Notes under the pieces: model-generated
Databases searched by the model: none
The model's input: the letters and a program-made list of their open reading frames with translations, nothing else
Told to the model about the DNA's origin: nothing
In this document: piece after piece, positions 18,295 through 27,468 of the stretch
Layout of the letters: each line of letters starts with the position of its first letter
Position numbering within the stretch: the first letter of the stretch is position 1
Translations under genes and position numbers: made by a program
Source of the DNA: Bacteroidota bacterium
Lineage (GTDB): Bacteria; Bacteroidota; Bacteroidia; Flavobacteriales; Schleiferiaceae
DNA length: 64,000 bases
NCBI GenBank assembly: GCA_003385605.1
Contig: QQUU01000087.1
Coordinates: forward strand, 30,362-94,361
Reading direction: 5' to 3'

Positions 18295-18704
18295 AGAAAA
18301 TTATAGTACTGCTTTTTGTTGTTTTAGGATTCAACGCCAGTGCGCAGCAGGTGTTGCCTTGGGAAATGTTGGCCGTGCCCTACTCCACTACACCTGATGG
18401 CCTGTACGAGCCACAGTTTCCTTCATGGCTTGATAAATACAAGAATACAGAAGTTGTAATTCAAGGTTATTTAGTGCCCGTTGATGTTGAAGGCAATCAA
18501 TATGCTTTGTCGAGATATGCTTTCTCCTCTTGCTTTTTCTGCGGTAATGCTGCACCTAACACAGTTGTAGAACTTGTTTTTAAGGATCGGCCTGATGATT
18601 TAATCACGGACCAATTCGTTGTTGTTAAAGGCATTTTAGTTTTCAATGCCGACGATCCTTTTCGTTTGTTTTTCATACTTCAACAAACAGAATTTGCAGG
18701 ATGA
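18291..18704 (+). CDS. secreted CxxC protein, DUF3299-like (copy 1)
   Basis: A 137-residue exported protein with a signal peptide (MKKIIVLLFVVLGFNASAQQ). The core has an OB-like region (VVIQGYLVPVDVEG) followed by YALSRYAFSSCFFCGNAAPNTVVEL with Cys81 and Cys84. The CxxC could bind a metal or be redox active. The pattern matches my memory of DUF3299, a family found beside MacB-type transporters in zinc-regulated clusters; no search was run. It overlaps the permease and the next gene by ATGA on both sides. Confidence 0.72.
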   Translation: MKKIIVLLFVVLGFNASAQQVLPWEMLAVPYSTTPDGLYEPQFPSWLDKYKNTEVVIQGYLVPVDVEGNQYALSRYAFSSCFFCGNAAPNTVVELVFKDRPDDLITDQFVVVKGILVFNADDPFRLFFILQQTEFAG

Positions 18705-19126
18705 AAAAATTGATACTTCTAGCTGTTGTACTTCTTAGCTACACGTCCCAAGCCCAGATTAAAATCAAATGGAGCACCTTCGAACGGTTGCAATTTGAAG
18801 AGGTATATGACGAAGAGTCAGCAGCTTGGTTAGTAGCACCTATTTGGACGGAAGATTTGAAAAAGCTTGACGGAGAGAAAGTTAAAATCACTGGCTACAT
18901 CATTGCGCTGGACGTTATAGGGGATGAATATGCACTTAGTGCTTTTCCTTTCGCTAGCTGCTTCTTTTGCGGTGCCAGTGGTCCAGAAAGCGTGATGGAA
19001 CTGTCACTTGAGAACAAAACAAAATACCTCACTGATGAAGTGCATACGTTCGTTGGAACATTAAGACTGAACGACGGTACAGGCATATTTCCTATTTCCT
19101 TGGACAAAGCAAAATCAATCGACTGA
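18701..19126 (+). CDS. secreted CxxC protein, DUF3299-like (copy 2)
   Basis: A 141-residue paralogue of the preceding gene: signal peptide (MKKLILLAVVLLSYTSQAQ), VKITGYIIALDVIGDEYALSAFPFASCFFCGASGPESVMEL with Cys87 and Cys90, then a beta-rich tail. The shared YALS..(F/Y)..SCFFCG core and adjacent position indicate tandem duplication. The flanks have diverged strongly, so the copies may have separate partners. It begins in a 4-bp overlap with copy 1 and its stop shares one base with the hydrolase start (TGATG). Confidence 0.72.
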   Translation: MKKLILLAVVLLSYTSQAQIKIKWSTFERLQFEEVYDEESAAWLVAPIWTEDLKKLDGEKVKITGYIIALDVIGDEYALSAFPFASCFFCGASGPESVMELSLENKTKYLTDEVHTFVGTLRLNDGTGIFPISLDKAKSID

Positions 19127-20106
19127 TGAAAAAGCTACTACGAATCTTATCAGCACTAATAGTGGTATTGGCTTTAGCGTTTTTAATGGGTCCAAAGCCT
19201 GATCAGCCTGCTTTCTTCAATGAATTACCAGAATTGGCCTCGCCTTTTGAAGAGATTGAAGATTCCATCCGCAATTACGAAAGTCAACATAATGCGCTAG
19301 AATGTGCTTATACCGAAGTCTTTTGGAGCGATTCACTGAGGCGAACCGAGTATTCCTTCCTGTATTTACACGGTTTTAGTGCGACCAAACACGAAGGAGA
19401 TTCCTTTCGTTACATATTGCCCAAAGAATATGAAATGAATGCGGTATTTAATCGAATGGCCGGTCATGGACTGCAAGAAAACGACGCGGATAGAATGTCC
19501 ACATTTACAGCTGAAAGTGCTTGGAATAAAGCCTTGTATGATTTCGCTTTGGCGAAAAGATTGGGCAAAAAGGTAGTTCTCGGATCTTGCTCAACAGGTT
19601 CATTATTGGCCTTAAGACTTGCTAGACTCTATCCGGAGGATGTTGCGGCTGTATTGAACTACAGTCCAAATATGGGGCTCCCAGATCCAAACTCAGCCTT
19701 ATTAAATGATCCATGGGGCTTGCAATTGACTAAGTTGGTTTACGGCACTGAATACAGAATAGTTCCTGAACGTACAGACGGCATCCGAATCGTTTGTAAA
19801 CCCATGGCATACAGCTGGGAAAGTGTGGTGCAAATGCAGCATCTGGTAGAGACGGCCATTTCAGAGCAAGAACTTAATGAGATACAAGTGCCCGTTTTGA
19901 ACATGGTTTGGTACGAGGATGAGGAACATCAAGACTATGTTATTGATGTAGCCAAGGCTAAAGCCATGCACGAGGCTCTTGGTGGACCGAAGAAATGGGT
20001 TTCCACTGCTGCCAAGGAACACGTCATTGTGAATCACCAGCTATCCAAGGACCTCGAAACAGTCTACGCTGAGACCTATTCATTCTTAGACCGAATCTTG
20101 CGCTAA
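19126..20106 (+). CDS. membrane-anchored or secreted alpha/beta hydrolase
   Basis: A 326-residue hydrolase with an N-terminal hydrophobic segment (about 4-22), uncleaved or a signal peptide. LYLHGFSAT (about 79-87) is the oxyanion-loop HG motif. The nucleophile elbow is GSCSTGS with Ser156, a variant of GxSxG. KEHVIVNHQL near the C-terminus supplies the probable catalytic His. The substrate is unknown (esterase or lipase-like). It is coupled by 1-bp overlaps to both neighbours, in the ABC/CxxC to BatA run. Confidence 0.8.
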   Translation: MKKLLRILSALIVVLALAFLMGPKPDQPAFFNELPELASPFEEIEDSIRNYESQHNALECAYTEVFWSDSLRRTEYSFLYLHGFSATKHEGDSFRYILPKEYEMNAVFNRMAGHGLQENDADRMSTFTAESAWNKALYDFALAKRLGKKVVLGSCSTGSLLALRLARLYPEDVAAVLNYSPNMGLPDPNSALLNDPWGLQLTKLVYGTEYRIVPERTDGIRIVCKPMAYSWESVVQMQHLVETAISEQELNEIQVPVLNMVWYEDEEHQDYVIDVAKAKAMHEALGGPKKWVSTAAKEHVIVNHQLSKDLETVYAETYSFLDRILR

Positions 20107-21515
20107 TGGAATTCTACCGACCACAATGGCTTTGGGGTTTACTACTTGTGGCAGTGCCTGTTTGGATACATTTTTTTGGAATTCGAACAAGGAAAGCCAA
20201 GGTAATCCCTTCATTGCTGTGGTTGTTAAAAGTCAACCCGTCACAACGAAGTAAATCGCGACTTAAAGATATAATTGTCCTCCTGCTTAGAATCCTTACT
20301 ATAGTTTTTGTAGTACTCTCCCTGGCTAGTCCGCGGTCGTCATTAAGTACAAAACTTTTACAGGTAGATAACTATCCTGCGAAATGGAATGAGCGAAATA
20401 CTTGGATGCCTAAGCTGCTAGAAAATCTAGATGATGGCTTTTACCAATTGTACGATCGTCAAGGCACCTATTATGGAACGCATGAAAAGGCGGCTGTTCG
20501 AACTGTGGTTGAAAAAATGGCCTTTACTAACGCTCCTGTAGAGCGCGTCACCGGTGCTCTTCTATTGAGTTACGGCTTTGATAATTCCTTGCAACCACCA
20601 GCTTGGATTCCATTAAGGCAAACCAAATTAAACCTACCTATTGAAAAAGAAGTAAATCCCCTTGGTGAGCAAACTTTCAAATGGAAGGTGCTTGGTGAAT
20701 TGACCCTACAAAAGAATAACAGGCTGGTAGATAGTAGATCAGACTCTACGTACAGTATTTCCTTGGATGAAACTGCTAACGGACAGCTTGTGGACTTGAC
20801 GATATCACACGATTCAATACATGAGGACAACCATTTCTCATGGCGCCCTACTCCACATTCACGTCGCCTGATACTTTCAAACAACGTCCCATTACCTATT
20901 AATGAATTTATCACTCTCGAAGATTCTGTGGTACAATACAGCAGTGACTTGGCCATTAATTACGAGATATTCAACACCGTCGTGTTGCTTGGTTTTGACT
21001 TTATTCCTCCTTCACTAGAAGGTTATGCTGGCAAGTTGGTCCAATTTTCAAACGGAAATCAATACAACTACGGCGGCACGTCTATTCCGGAGTTGAGCCA
21101 TCCGTTCTTTGTGAATTTCTTCATTGGTCCTTCGCTTCAAAATGCGTGGCCAGAAGTATCTAGTTATAACGATCTTGGGGAAGATCAGGAGCCATTATTG
21201 CGGCTTAACGGAGTTGTCGTTGCTTCTTTAAAGGATCGCGTATACCGGCAAGGTTTCATGCCCAAGGATTGGGCTCATCCCTTCTATAGAGCTATTAATC
21301 AATGGTCCTTAGGAAGTAGGACTCGAATCGAATATGTGCCTTTCTTAGGTTCTGATTTTTACGAATCAAATGTTCTTCTCGATGGTGTTGATGTCATTGA
21401 AAATCCTGAAAGTGAGTATTCACAAGGGTTTACAGTGAATTTGTATAATGAAAAATTGTACTTGTTACTAGCATTGCTTTGCGCGCTAATTGCGCTTATT
21501 TTTGTCAAAATCTAA
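20106..21515 (+). CDS. BatA-domain membrane protein
   Basis: A 469-residue protein starting MEFYRPQWLWGLLLVAVPVWIHFF. The N-terminal 80 residues with two membrane helices (about 8-25 and 57-76) match the BatA/aerotolerance N-terminal domain common in Bacteroidota. The large middle region is predicted extracytoplasmic, and a final helix (about 448-468) anchors the C-terminus. No von Willebrand A motif (DxSxS) is visible, so it is not a full BatA. Its function is unknown. It lies directly upstream of the dihydroorotase homologue (5 bp), an order I recall from other Bacteroidota. Confidence 0.75.
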   Translation: MEFYRPQWLWGLLLVAVPVWIHFFGIRTRKAKVIPSLLWLLKVNPSQRSKSRLKDIIVLLLRILTIVFVVLSLASPRSSLSTKLLQVDNYPAKWNERNTWMPKLLENLDDGFYQLYDRQGTYYGTHEKAAVRTVVEKMAFTNAPVERVTGALLLSYGFDNSLQPPAWIPLRQTKLNLPIEKEVNPLGEQTFKWKVLGELTLQKNNRLVDSRSDSTYSISLDETANGQLVDLTISHDSIHEDNHFSWRPTPHSRRLILSNNVPLPINEFITLEDSVVQYSSDLAINYEIFNTVVLLGFDFIPPSLEGYAGKLVQFSNGNQYNYGGTSIPELSHPFFVNFFIGPSLQNAWPEVSSYNDLGEDQEPLLRLNGVVVASLKDRVYRQGFMPKDWAHPFYRAINQWSLGSRTRIEYVPFLGSDFYESNVLLDGVDVIENPESEYSQGFTVNLYNEKLYLLLALLCALIALIFVKI

Positions 21516-21520
21516 TCTTG

Positions 21521-22774
21521 ATGAAGCTTCTATTCAAAAACGCACGAATCATTGATGTTAAAAGTCCTTACAATGGACAAGAGCTAGATATTCTCGTCAA
21601 TGATGAACAAATAGAAGCCATAGGAAACCTCAAAACTGAGCAAGCTGATGGCGTAATAGACCTTAAAGGGTGTTGGCTTACCACTGGTTTTGCAGAATTA
21701 CACTCAGATTTGGGAGAACCAGGTAATGAGGAATCCGAAGATTTGGTGAGCGGTTCGGCAGCGGCAGCTTCCGGAGGTTTTACTGCTGTAGGAGTTGTAA
21801 GTAACGGTTACCCACATTATGAGAGTAAAACTGGAATCGAATTTATCCTGAATAAATCAGAATCACTTCCTATTCACTTGGTACCAGTAGGAACGTTGTC
21901 TAAAGGTCGCAAGGGAGAAGAGTTGAGCGAGATGTTCGAAATGAACCAATTGGGCGCCCAACTATTCGGTGACTACAAGCAAGGAGTTTCAAATGCCAAT
22001 CTTCTCAAACTAGGGCTTTTGTACACAAAGCCTTTTGGTCGAGTAATGGTTCACCCTGAAAATCATGAGCTAAGTGCTAACGGAAAGATGCACGAAGGTG
22101 CGACAAGTACTTACATTGGATTAAAAGGTATACCGGTTGTTTCAGAAAGCACACAGATTCAGCGCGATTTAAGCATTCTAGAGTACACTGAGGGTGCGAT
22201 GCACATTGCTTCAGTCAGCACAGTAGAAGGCGTTGAGTGTATTAGAGAAGCTAAATCCAAAGGATTGAATGTCACAGCAAGTGTCAATATTCACCACCTA
22301 ATCTTCACTGATGAGGATTTGGAAAACTACAATACGGCACTCAAGGTAAGTCCTCCTATCCGGACCGATGTTGAACGCAGTATTTTGTGGGAAGCTGTAT
22401 TAGACGGGACGATAGATTGTATCGCCGTTGATCATCTTCCTAAGGATATTGAGCAAAAGCAATGTGAGTTTGATAATGCCGAATTTGGAATGGCTGGTTT
22501 GGAGGGTGCTGTTAGCGCACTATTAGATCGTTACGAGGTTTCAGAAGAACTCTTACAAGAAAAGCTCAGTACAGTACCAAGGTCTTTGCTGAATCTTCCG
22601 GATTTAACTATTCAAGAAGGCGCAACGGCAGAATTCACCATCATCGCCTCCGGTAGCGAACAGATCACAGCAATGGGGTCGAAAGCTTTCAATAATCCGT
22701 TTAAAGGGTTGGACGTAAATAACTTTATTAAAGGTGTTTACGTGAAGGGGAATTATTTATCGCTTCACGCTTAA
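21521..22774 (+). CDS. dihydroorotase-like amidohydrolase, probably non-catalytic
   Basis: A 417-residue member of the class I dihydroorotase family (start ATG at 21521; the upstream start at 21479 would overlap the BatA gene). Comparison with remembered B. subtilis PyrC ligands (H59, H61, D151, H178, H231, D304): His61 is kept (ELHSDLGEPG), but the second His of HxH is Asp63, and the HVST His is Ser231 (MHIASVST). Asp151, His178 (VHPEN), His258 or 259 (HHL) and Asp304 (VDH) remain, while the DHAPH motif is DHLPK. A binuclear zinc centre would therefore be incomplete. It may be a structural or regulatory partner of aspartate carbamoyltransferase, or act on a different substrate. A true pyrC may lie elsewhere. 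Confidence 0.8.
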   Translation: MKLLFKNARIIDVKSPYNGQELDILVNDEQIEAIGNLKTEQADGVIDLKGCWLTTGFAELHSDLGEPGNEESEDLVSGSAAAASGGFTAVGVVSNGYPHYESKTGIEFILNKSESLPIHLVPVGTLSKGRKGEELSEMFEMNQLGAQLFGDYKQGVSNANLLKLGLLYTKPFGRVMVHPENHELSANGKMHEGATSTYIGLKGIPVVSESTQIQRDLSILEYTEGAMHIASVSTVEGVECIREAKSKGLNVTASVNIHHLIFTDEDLENYNTALKVSPPIRTDVERSILWEAVLDGTIDCIAVDHLPKDIEQKQCEFDNAEFGMAGLEGAVSALLDRYEVSEELLQEKLSTVPRSLLNLPDLTIQEGATAEFTIIASGSEQITAMGSKAFNNPFKGLDVNNFIKGVYVKGNYLSLHA

Positions 22775-23553
22775 TCAAAGCAAACCTCCAAGCCATCATA
22801 GGATAAGTACATGTTTTCTGGCAGCTCGCTGGAAATCGTTTCGTGTAGTCCCATGTAGTGACTCATGTGAATGAAGAACGTTCGTTTTGCACCAATTTTC
22901 TTTGCTTGTTCCACCGCTTGTTCAAGCGTATAATGACTGAAGTGATCTCTGTGGTGCAATGCATCAATAACCAAGATGTCCAATCCTTCAAGTAATTTAT
23001 AGGTTGGTTCTGGAATCTTATTGGTATCCGTCAAATAGGCCATTCCTCCTACCCTATACCCCAAGATCGGTAGCCTGCCGTGTATCACAGGGAGCGATTG
23101 AATATTTACTCCGTTTACGCTAAATATTTGACCGTCTTCCACCGGAGTTGCTTGTATCCTAGGTGCTCCCGGATAAGGCTGGGGCTCAAAGGCATAGTCG
23201 TATACCTTCTTAATTCTATTGATGACTCGTTGTTGACCATAAATCAACATTTCGTTACCCGTTCTAAAAATGATAGGGCGAGTATCATCTAGTCCAGCAA
23301 TGTGATCCTGATGCTCGTGAGTAAATAGAACGGCATCTACATGAGTTAACCCTACGTTGAGCATCTGCTGCCTAAAATCGGGTCCTGTGTCGATTTGAAG
23401 ATGTACGCCATTATATATGATGTGCACTGAACTTCTGCTACGATGATCCTTGGGATCTGAGCTTGCGCAAACCTCACAAGAACAACCTATAACAGGTACA
23501 CCTTGTGAAGTTCCTGTACCTAAGAAATATAGTGTTCCGCTTTTCTTGCTCAT
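22771..23553 (-). CDS. metallo-beta-lactamase fold hydrolase, PhnP-like
   Basis: A 260-residue soluble hydrolase. It has TSQGVPVIGCSCEVCASSDPKDHRSRSS, the cysteine-rich N-terminal segment of PhnP-like phosphodiesterases, and LFTHEHQDHIAG, the HxHxDH metal motif. Later metal-ligand histidines are likely in VIHG, DALHH and IHMSHY. Likely substrate is a cyclic or linear phosphodiester. The stop overlaps the convergent dihydroorotase-like gene by 4 bp. Confidence 0.85.
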   Translation of the reverse strand: MSKKSGTLYFLGTGTSQGVPVIGCSCEVCASSDPKDHRSRSSVHIIYNGVHLQIDTGPDFRQQMLNVGLTHVDAVLFTHEHQDHIAGLDDTRPIIFRTGNEMLIYGQQRVINRIKKVYDYAFEPQPYPGAPRIQATPVEDGQIFSVNGVNIQSLPVIHGRLPILGYRVGGMAYLTDTNKIPEPTYKLLEGLDILVIDALHHRDHFSHYTLEQAVEQAKKIGAKRTFFIHMSHYMGLHETISSELPENMYLSYDGLEVCFD

Positions 23554-23647
23554 TTGGTCTACTTTTTGCGCATTTTCCCTTGGAAAACGGACTTATCGAA
23601 GTTAGGAAGTTTTAAATTAGCACCAAGAACTAATCTCAGCAGGATTA

Positions 23648-25075
23648 ATGACGCCAAGAACCATCCATACCACTGCGCAGAAAGCGCTGAAAATCAATCT
23701 TAACTCAGACATCTACGGCACTTTCGCTGAAATTGGTGCAGGTCAAGAGACGGTCCGTGAATTTTTTAGAGCTGGTGCTGCTTCAGGAACTATTGCAAAA
23801 GCAATGAGTGCCTATGATAAAGCATTCTCAGATGATATTTACGGTATTGAAGAGGACAAACGTTACGTCACTCAAAGTAGGTTACAGAAGATGCTTCGTC
23901 ACGAATACGGTTTGATCGAAAAGCGTCTTGATAGAGCTAAGCATCCTAGTAAGACCTACTTCGCCTATGCAAATACTGTTGCCACGATAAACTTTGCGAA
24001 GACATTTAAAGGACACGGTTGGATGGGAATTCGATTCCAGACTAATCCTACCAGAGATACCAACGATATAATCCTGCACTTTAGATTACACGAAAACGAG
24101 GCTAAGCATCAGCAAGAAACAGTTGGACGTCTTGGTACTAACCTCATTTACGGAGCTTACAAGTTCTATGAAGACCCAAAACTCTTTCTAGAGAGCCTTT
24201 ACGATAATATTGATAAAGACGCTATTGAGATTGATTTAATCAACTTCAATGGCCCTGATTTCACGGAAGTGGACAATCGTTTAATGTCTCTTCAGTTGAT
24301 TAAGAACGGCTATACCGACGCAGTCATTTTTGGACCAGAAGGAAACAACCTGCTACCGGCTGAATTGCTCTATAAAAAGCATGTGCTAGCAATGCGAGGT
24401 TCTTTTAGACCTGTGACCAAGGTAAATATGGACATGATCAAATGTGGTTACGACATGTTTACCAACGATAAGAAGGTCGATGCAGATAAAACTGTCGTGT
24501 TGTGGGAAATTACCTTAAACAACTTGTTGGCTGACGGGGAACTTGATGAACAAGACTTCTTAGACAGAGCTGAAATCTTGTGTGCCTTGGGTCAGACTGT
24601 TCTTATTTCGAATTATCAAGAGTATTATAAGCTCGTGGACTACTTTGGCCGCTTCTCTAAAAAGCGCCAAGGATTGGTAATGGGTGTAAATAACCTCACG
24701 GAGTTGTTTAAGGATAAATACTACCGCGGATTACAAGGTGGAATTTTAGAAGCATTTGGACGTATTTTCTCGAAGGACTTGAAAATACTGGTATATCCTT
24801 TCATTGATCACGACAATGAAGAGAAAATCATGCGTAAAGAAGATGCAGAAGTACATCCTCGATTCAGACCTATCATCGATTATCTCATCTTCCACAATAG
24901 AATTCTTGATATCGACGACTTCGATCACGACATAACAAATATTTTCTCACGAGAGGTATTGAACCAAATACGCGCAGGTGAAGAAGGATGGGCGGACTGT
25001 CTACCAGAATATGTACATCACGTGATCAGAGATAAAAAGCTCTTCGGATATACAGGCGAAGCTCAAGAAGTTTAA
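23648..25075 (+). CDS. conserved soluble protein of unknown function (475 aa)
   Basis: No signal peptide and no membrane segment. The start MTPRTIHTTAQKALKINLNSDIYGTFAEIGAGQETVREFFRAGAASGTIAKAMSAYD is highly recognisable; homologues are widespread in Proteobacteria and Bacteroidota, and I recall some being labelled TonB-dependent receptor, which nothing in this soluble sequence supports. Other notable segments are HEYGLIEKRLDRAKHPSKTYFAYANTVA and FKGHGWMGIRFQ. The function is unknown to me. It is convergent with the photolyase gene by a 4-bp TTAA overlap, and lies outside the light operon strand. Confidence 0.75.
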   Translation: MTPRTIHTTAQKALKINLNSDIYGTFAEIGAGQETVREFFRAGAASGTIAKAMSAYDKAFSDDIYGIEEDKRYVTQSRLQKMLRHEYGLIEKRLDRAKHPSKTYFAYANTVATINFAKTFKGHGWMGIRFQTNPTRDTNDIILHFRLHENEAKHQQETVGRLGTNLIYGAYKFYEDPKLFLESLYDNIDKDAIEIDLINFNGPDFTEVDNRLMSLQLIKNGYTDAVIFGPEGNNLLPAELLYKKHVLAMRGSFRPVTKVNMDMIKCGYDMFTNDKKVDADKTVVLWEITLNNLLADGELDEQDFLDRAEILCALGQTVLISNYQEYYKLVDYFGRFSKKRQGLVMGVNNLTELFKDKYYRGLQGGILEAFGRIFSKDLKILVYPFIDHDNEEKIMRKEDAEVHPRFRPIIDYLIFHNRILDIDDFDHDITNIFSREVLNQIRAGEEGWADCLPEYVHHVIRDKKLFGYTGEAQEV

Positions 25076-26382
25076 GCGTTCGCCAAAGCTGTTTTAAATC
25101 GATCTAAACATCTTTCTCGGGCCCATTTGTGTTCTACAATAGGCTCAGGATATTGGGCAGTTCCATATTCTGGTACCCAGCGTTTAACATAGGTTAATTG
25201 TTTGTCAAACTTCTCAAGTTGCGAGGTAGGATTGAATACTCTGAAATATGGTGCAGCATCTAATCCTGATCCACTGGCCCATTGCCAACCGCCAATGTTA
25301 CTAGCCAAATCAAAATCCAATAGTTTTTCTGCGAAGTAGCGCTCCCCTAGTCTCCAATCAATAAGCAAATGCTTCGTTAGAAAACTAGCTACAATCATTC
25401 GAACTCGATTGTGCATGTAGCCCGTAGTGTTCAATTCTCGCATACCAGCATCGACAATAGGATACCCTGTCCTGCCCTCGCACCAAGCTTTGAAATGTTC
25501 CATATTGGTCTCCCAAGGAATGAGATCATATTTCGGTTTAATTGCCTTTTCTCGACTGTGTGGGAAATAATACAGCGCCATTTGAAAGAAGTCTCTCCAT
25601 ATAAGTTCGTTGACGAAGGTGTCGTTACCGACGAGACCCTTTCGCAGAAGACTACGCACCGAGATGGAACCGAATCTTAAGTGCATACCAAGTCGTGTAG
25701 TTCCCCTTTCATTGGCAGGGAAATTTCGAGTAGCATCGTACGTCTTAATTATACTTTCGTCTACGTTAGACGATGGTAATGAAACCTCAGTAGCTCTAAA
25801 ACCCATCGATTCTAATGATGGAATTACGATTGGCTGTTGCTTGAGAAAATTTTCAAAGTATTTAGCGTTGGGATAAGCCTTCGCATGGTAATCGGTCAGC
25901 TTTTTACGCCAAGCCTTACCGTATGGGCTGAACACTAAATATGGAGTGCCGTCGGCTTTTACTACTTCATTCTTTTCGAAAATCACGTGATCTTTTGCTC
26001 CGACCACGGGAACTTCATGCTCACTCCAATAGTTAAATACAAACTCATCTCGCTCACGAGCATAGGGTTCATAGTCACGATTCAGAAATACACTCCTTAC
26101 TGTGTACGTTTGACTAAGCGTATTCATTGCCTCTTCTGGGGTACCATAGAATACATGTAAAGAGCTACCCATCTCTGTTAACTGGGACTGTAGCTCTGTC
26201 AATCGTTGATGTAAGAACGATACTCGAGCATCGGATTTATCCTCGAGTTTATCTAAGATGTTTCTATCAAAAATGAAAATAGGCACCACAGGATGCCCAC
26301 TTTTCAGTGCTTTCCAAAGTCCGGCGTTGTCTTCCAGCCTAAGGTCGCGTCTAAACCAAAAAATACTTACTTCTTTCATCAT
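25072..26382 (-). CDS. phrB: deoxyribodipyrimidine photolyase / cryptochrome family
   Basis: Light-driven DNA repair flavoprotein, 436 residues. The N-terminal Rossmann antenna domain begins [18 protein letters not shown]; the C-terminal FAD domain has [28 protein letters not shown] and [28 protein letters not shown], with the Trp, Asn and Arg positions of class I CPD photolyases. A signalling cryptochrome cannot be excluded by eye. The start codon overlaps the folE stop (ATGA-type), making it the last gene of the light operon. FolE and PTPS encoded upstream could supply a pterin antenna. Confidence 0.9.
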   Translation of the reverse strand: MMKEVSIFWFRRDLRLEDNAGLWKALKSGHPVVPIFIFDRNILDKLEDKSDARVSFLHQRLTELQSQLTEMGSSLHVFYGTPEEAMNTLSQTYTVRSVFLNRDYEPYARERDEFVFNYWSEHEVPVVGAKDHVIFEKNEVVKADGTPYLVFSPYGKAWRKKLTDYHAKAYPNAKYFENFLKQQPIVIPSLESMGFRATEVSLPSSNVDESIIKTYDATRNFPANERGTTRLGMHLRFGSISVRSLLRKGLVGNDTFVNELIWRDFFQMALYYFPHSREKAIKPKYDLIPWETNMEHFKAWCEGRTGYPIVDAGMRELNTTGYMHNRVRMIVASFLTKHLLIDWRLGERYFAEKLLDFDLASNIGGWQWASGSGLDAAPYFRVFNPTSQLEKFDKQLTYVKRWVPEYGTAQYPEPIVEHKWARERCLDRFKTALANA

Positions 26383-27050
26383 CTAAATGACTCGAGAAAT
26401 GCTTTTTTGTTCATGTCTTTTTCAAATTCGCCGTGGAAAGACATGGTAATTGTCGAACTACCGTCGTCTTCAATACCTCTTGTTTTTACACACATGTGGT
26501 CAGCTTCAAGATATACAGCGACATCATTTGTGCCTAGTCCTTCCATCAATGCCTCTGCAATTTGCCTTGTAAGTCTTTCTTGAACTTGTGGTCGCTTAGC
26601 ATAGTGTCTAACAATACGATTCAATTTACTAAGGCCAACAACACTACCGTTGGGAATGTAAGCAACGTGACACTTTCCAATAATAGGAACGAAATGATGC
26701 TCACAATGTGAATGGACTTTGATATCCTTTTCAATGAGCATTTCATTGTACTGAAACTTGTTCGAGAACAACTTCATTTCTGGCTTATTGTCCGGATTCA
26801 GCCCCGCAAAAGCTTCTTTAACGTACATTTTAGCGACGCGTAAAGGCGTACCGTTTAAGCTATCATCATTAAGGTCAAGCCCTAAAATGTCCATGATATC
26901 ACGGAATTTTTCAGCGATCAAACTGATTTTCTCATCTTCTGACATATCGAAGGCGTCAGAACGCAATGGAGTATCTATTGAAGTGCCCAAATGCGCCTCT
27001 ACCAACTGTTCTAATTGCTCAGCCGTATAGCCCTTTTCGTGGTGTGTCAT
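26379..27050 (-). CDS. folE: GTP cyclohydrolase I
   Basis: Converts GTP to 7,8-dihydroneopterin triphosphate, the first step of folate and pterin synthesis. 223 residues from the ATG at 27050; a TTG at 27077 would run into the preceding gene. Zinc and active-site elements are visible: [44 protein letters not shown] and [13 protein letters not shown] with the second Cys ligand. It follows the PTPS gene by 7 bp and overlaps the photolyase start, so it belongs to the same transcript as crtI, crtB and idi. Confidence 0.95.
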   Translation of the reverse strand: MTHHEKGYTAEQLEQLVEAHLGTSIDTPLRSDAFDMSEDEKISLIAEKFRDIMDILGLDLNDDSLNGTPLRVAKMYVKEAFAGLNPDNKPEMKLFSNKFQYNEMLIEKDIKVHSHCEHHFVPIIGKCHVAYIPNGSVVGLSKLNRIVRHYAKRPQVQERLTRQIAEALMEGLGTNDVAVYLEADHMCVKTRGIEDDGSSTITMSFHGEFEKDMNKKAFLESFR

Positions 27051-27057
27051 AATACTT

Positions 27058-27468
27058 TTATTTACCGCTGTATTCAACGTAGTTACGTGGCGTCTCGTAA
27101 AGCGTCACTTTTAATTCTAAGTCAGCACTGAGCACGCTTCTCAACCTGTTCCAGATAACATAGGCAATATGCTCTGCGGTTGGATTAAGCGTTTTAAACT
27201 CTTCTACTTGTACGTTCAGATTTTTGTGATCTAAATAGTCTTCTACCTCGCGTTTAATATGATCTCGTAGGACTTTCATATCAATGAGGTACCCGGTCTT
27301 AGGGTCGACATCCCCCGTCACATGAACAATGAGTTCATAGTTGTGACCGTGATAGTACTCATTATTACACTTCCCAAACGTTGCTGCATTCTCAGCAGTG
27401 CTCAATTCCGGATTGTGTAACCTATGTGCAGCGTTAAAATGTGCTCGTCTACATACCGTGATTCTCAT
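27058..27468 (-). CDS. 6-pyruvoyltetrahydropterin synthase / QueD family protein
   Basis: A 136-residue protein of COG0720. Zinc ligands are in HFNAAHRL and HGHNY; the catalytic Cys is in [16 protein letters not shown]. The spacing is C-x5-HGH, which as I recall resembles eukaryotic-type PTPS (tetrahydrobiopterin route, CNNPNGHGHNY) more than E. coli QueD (C-x3-HGH, queuosine route). It sits between idi (20-bp overlap) and folE, so it would process the FolE product. Assignment to PTPS activity versus QueD is unresolved by sequence alone. Confidence 0.85.
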   Translation of the reverse strand: MRITVCRRAHFNAAHRLHNPELSTAENAATFGKCNNEYYHGHNYELIVHVTGDVDPKTGYLIDMKVLRDHIKREVEDYLDHKNLNVQVEEFKTLNPTAEHIAYVIWNRLRSVLSADLELKVTLYETPRNYVEYSGK

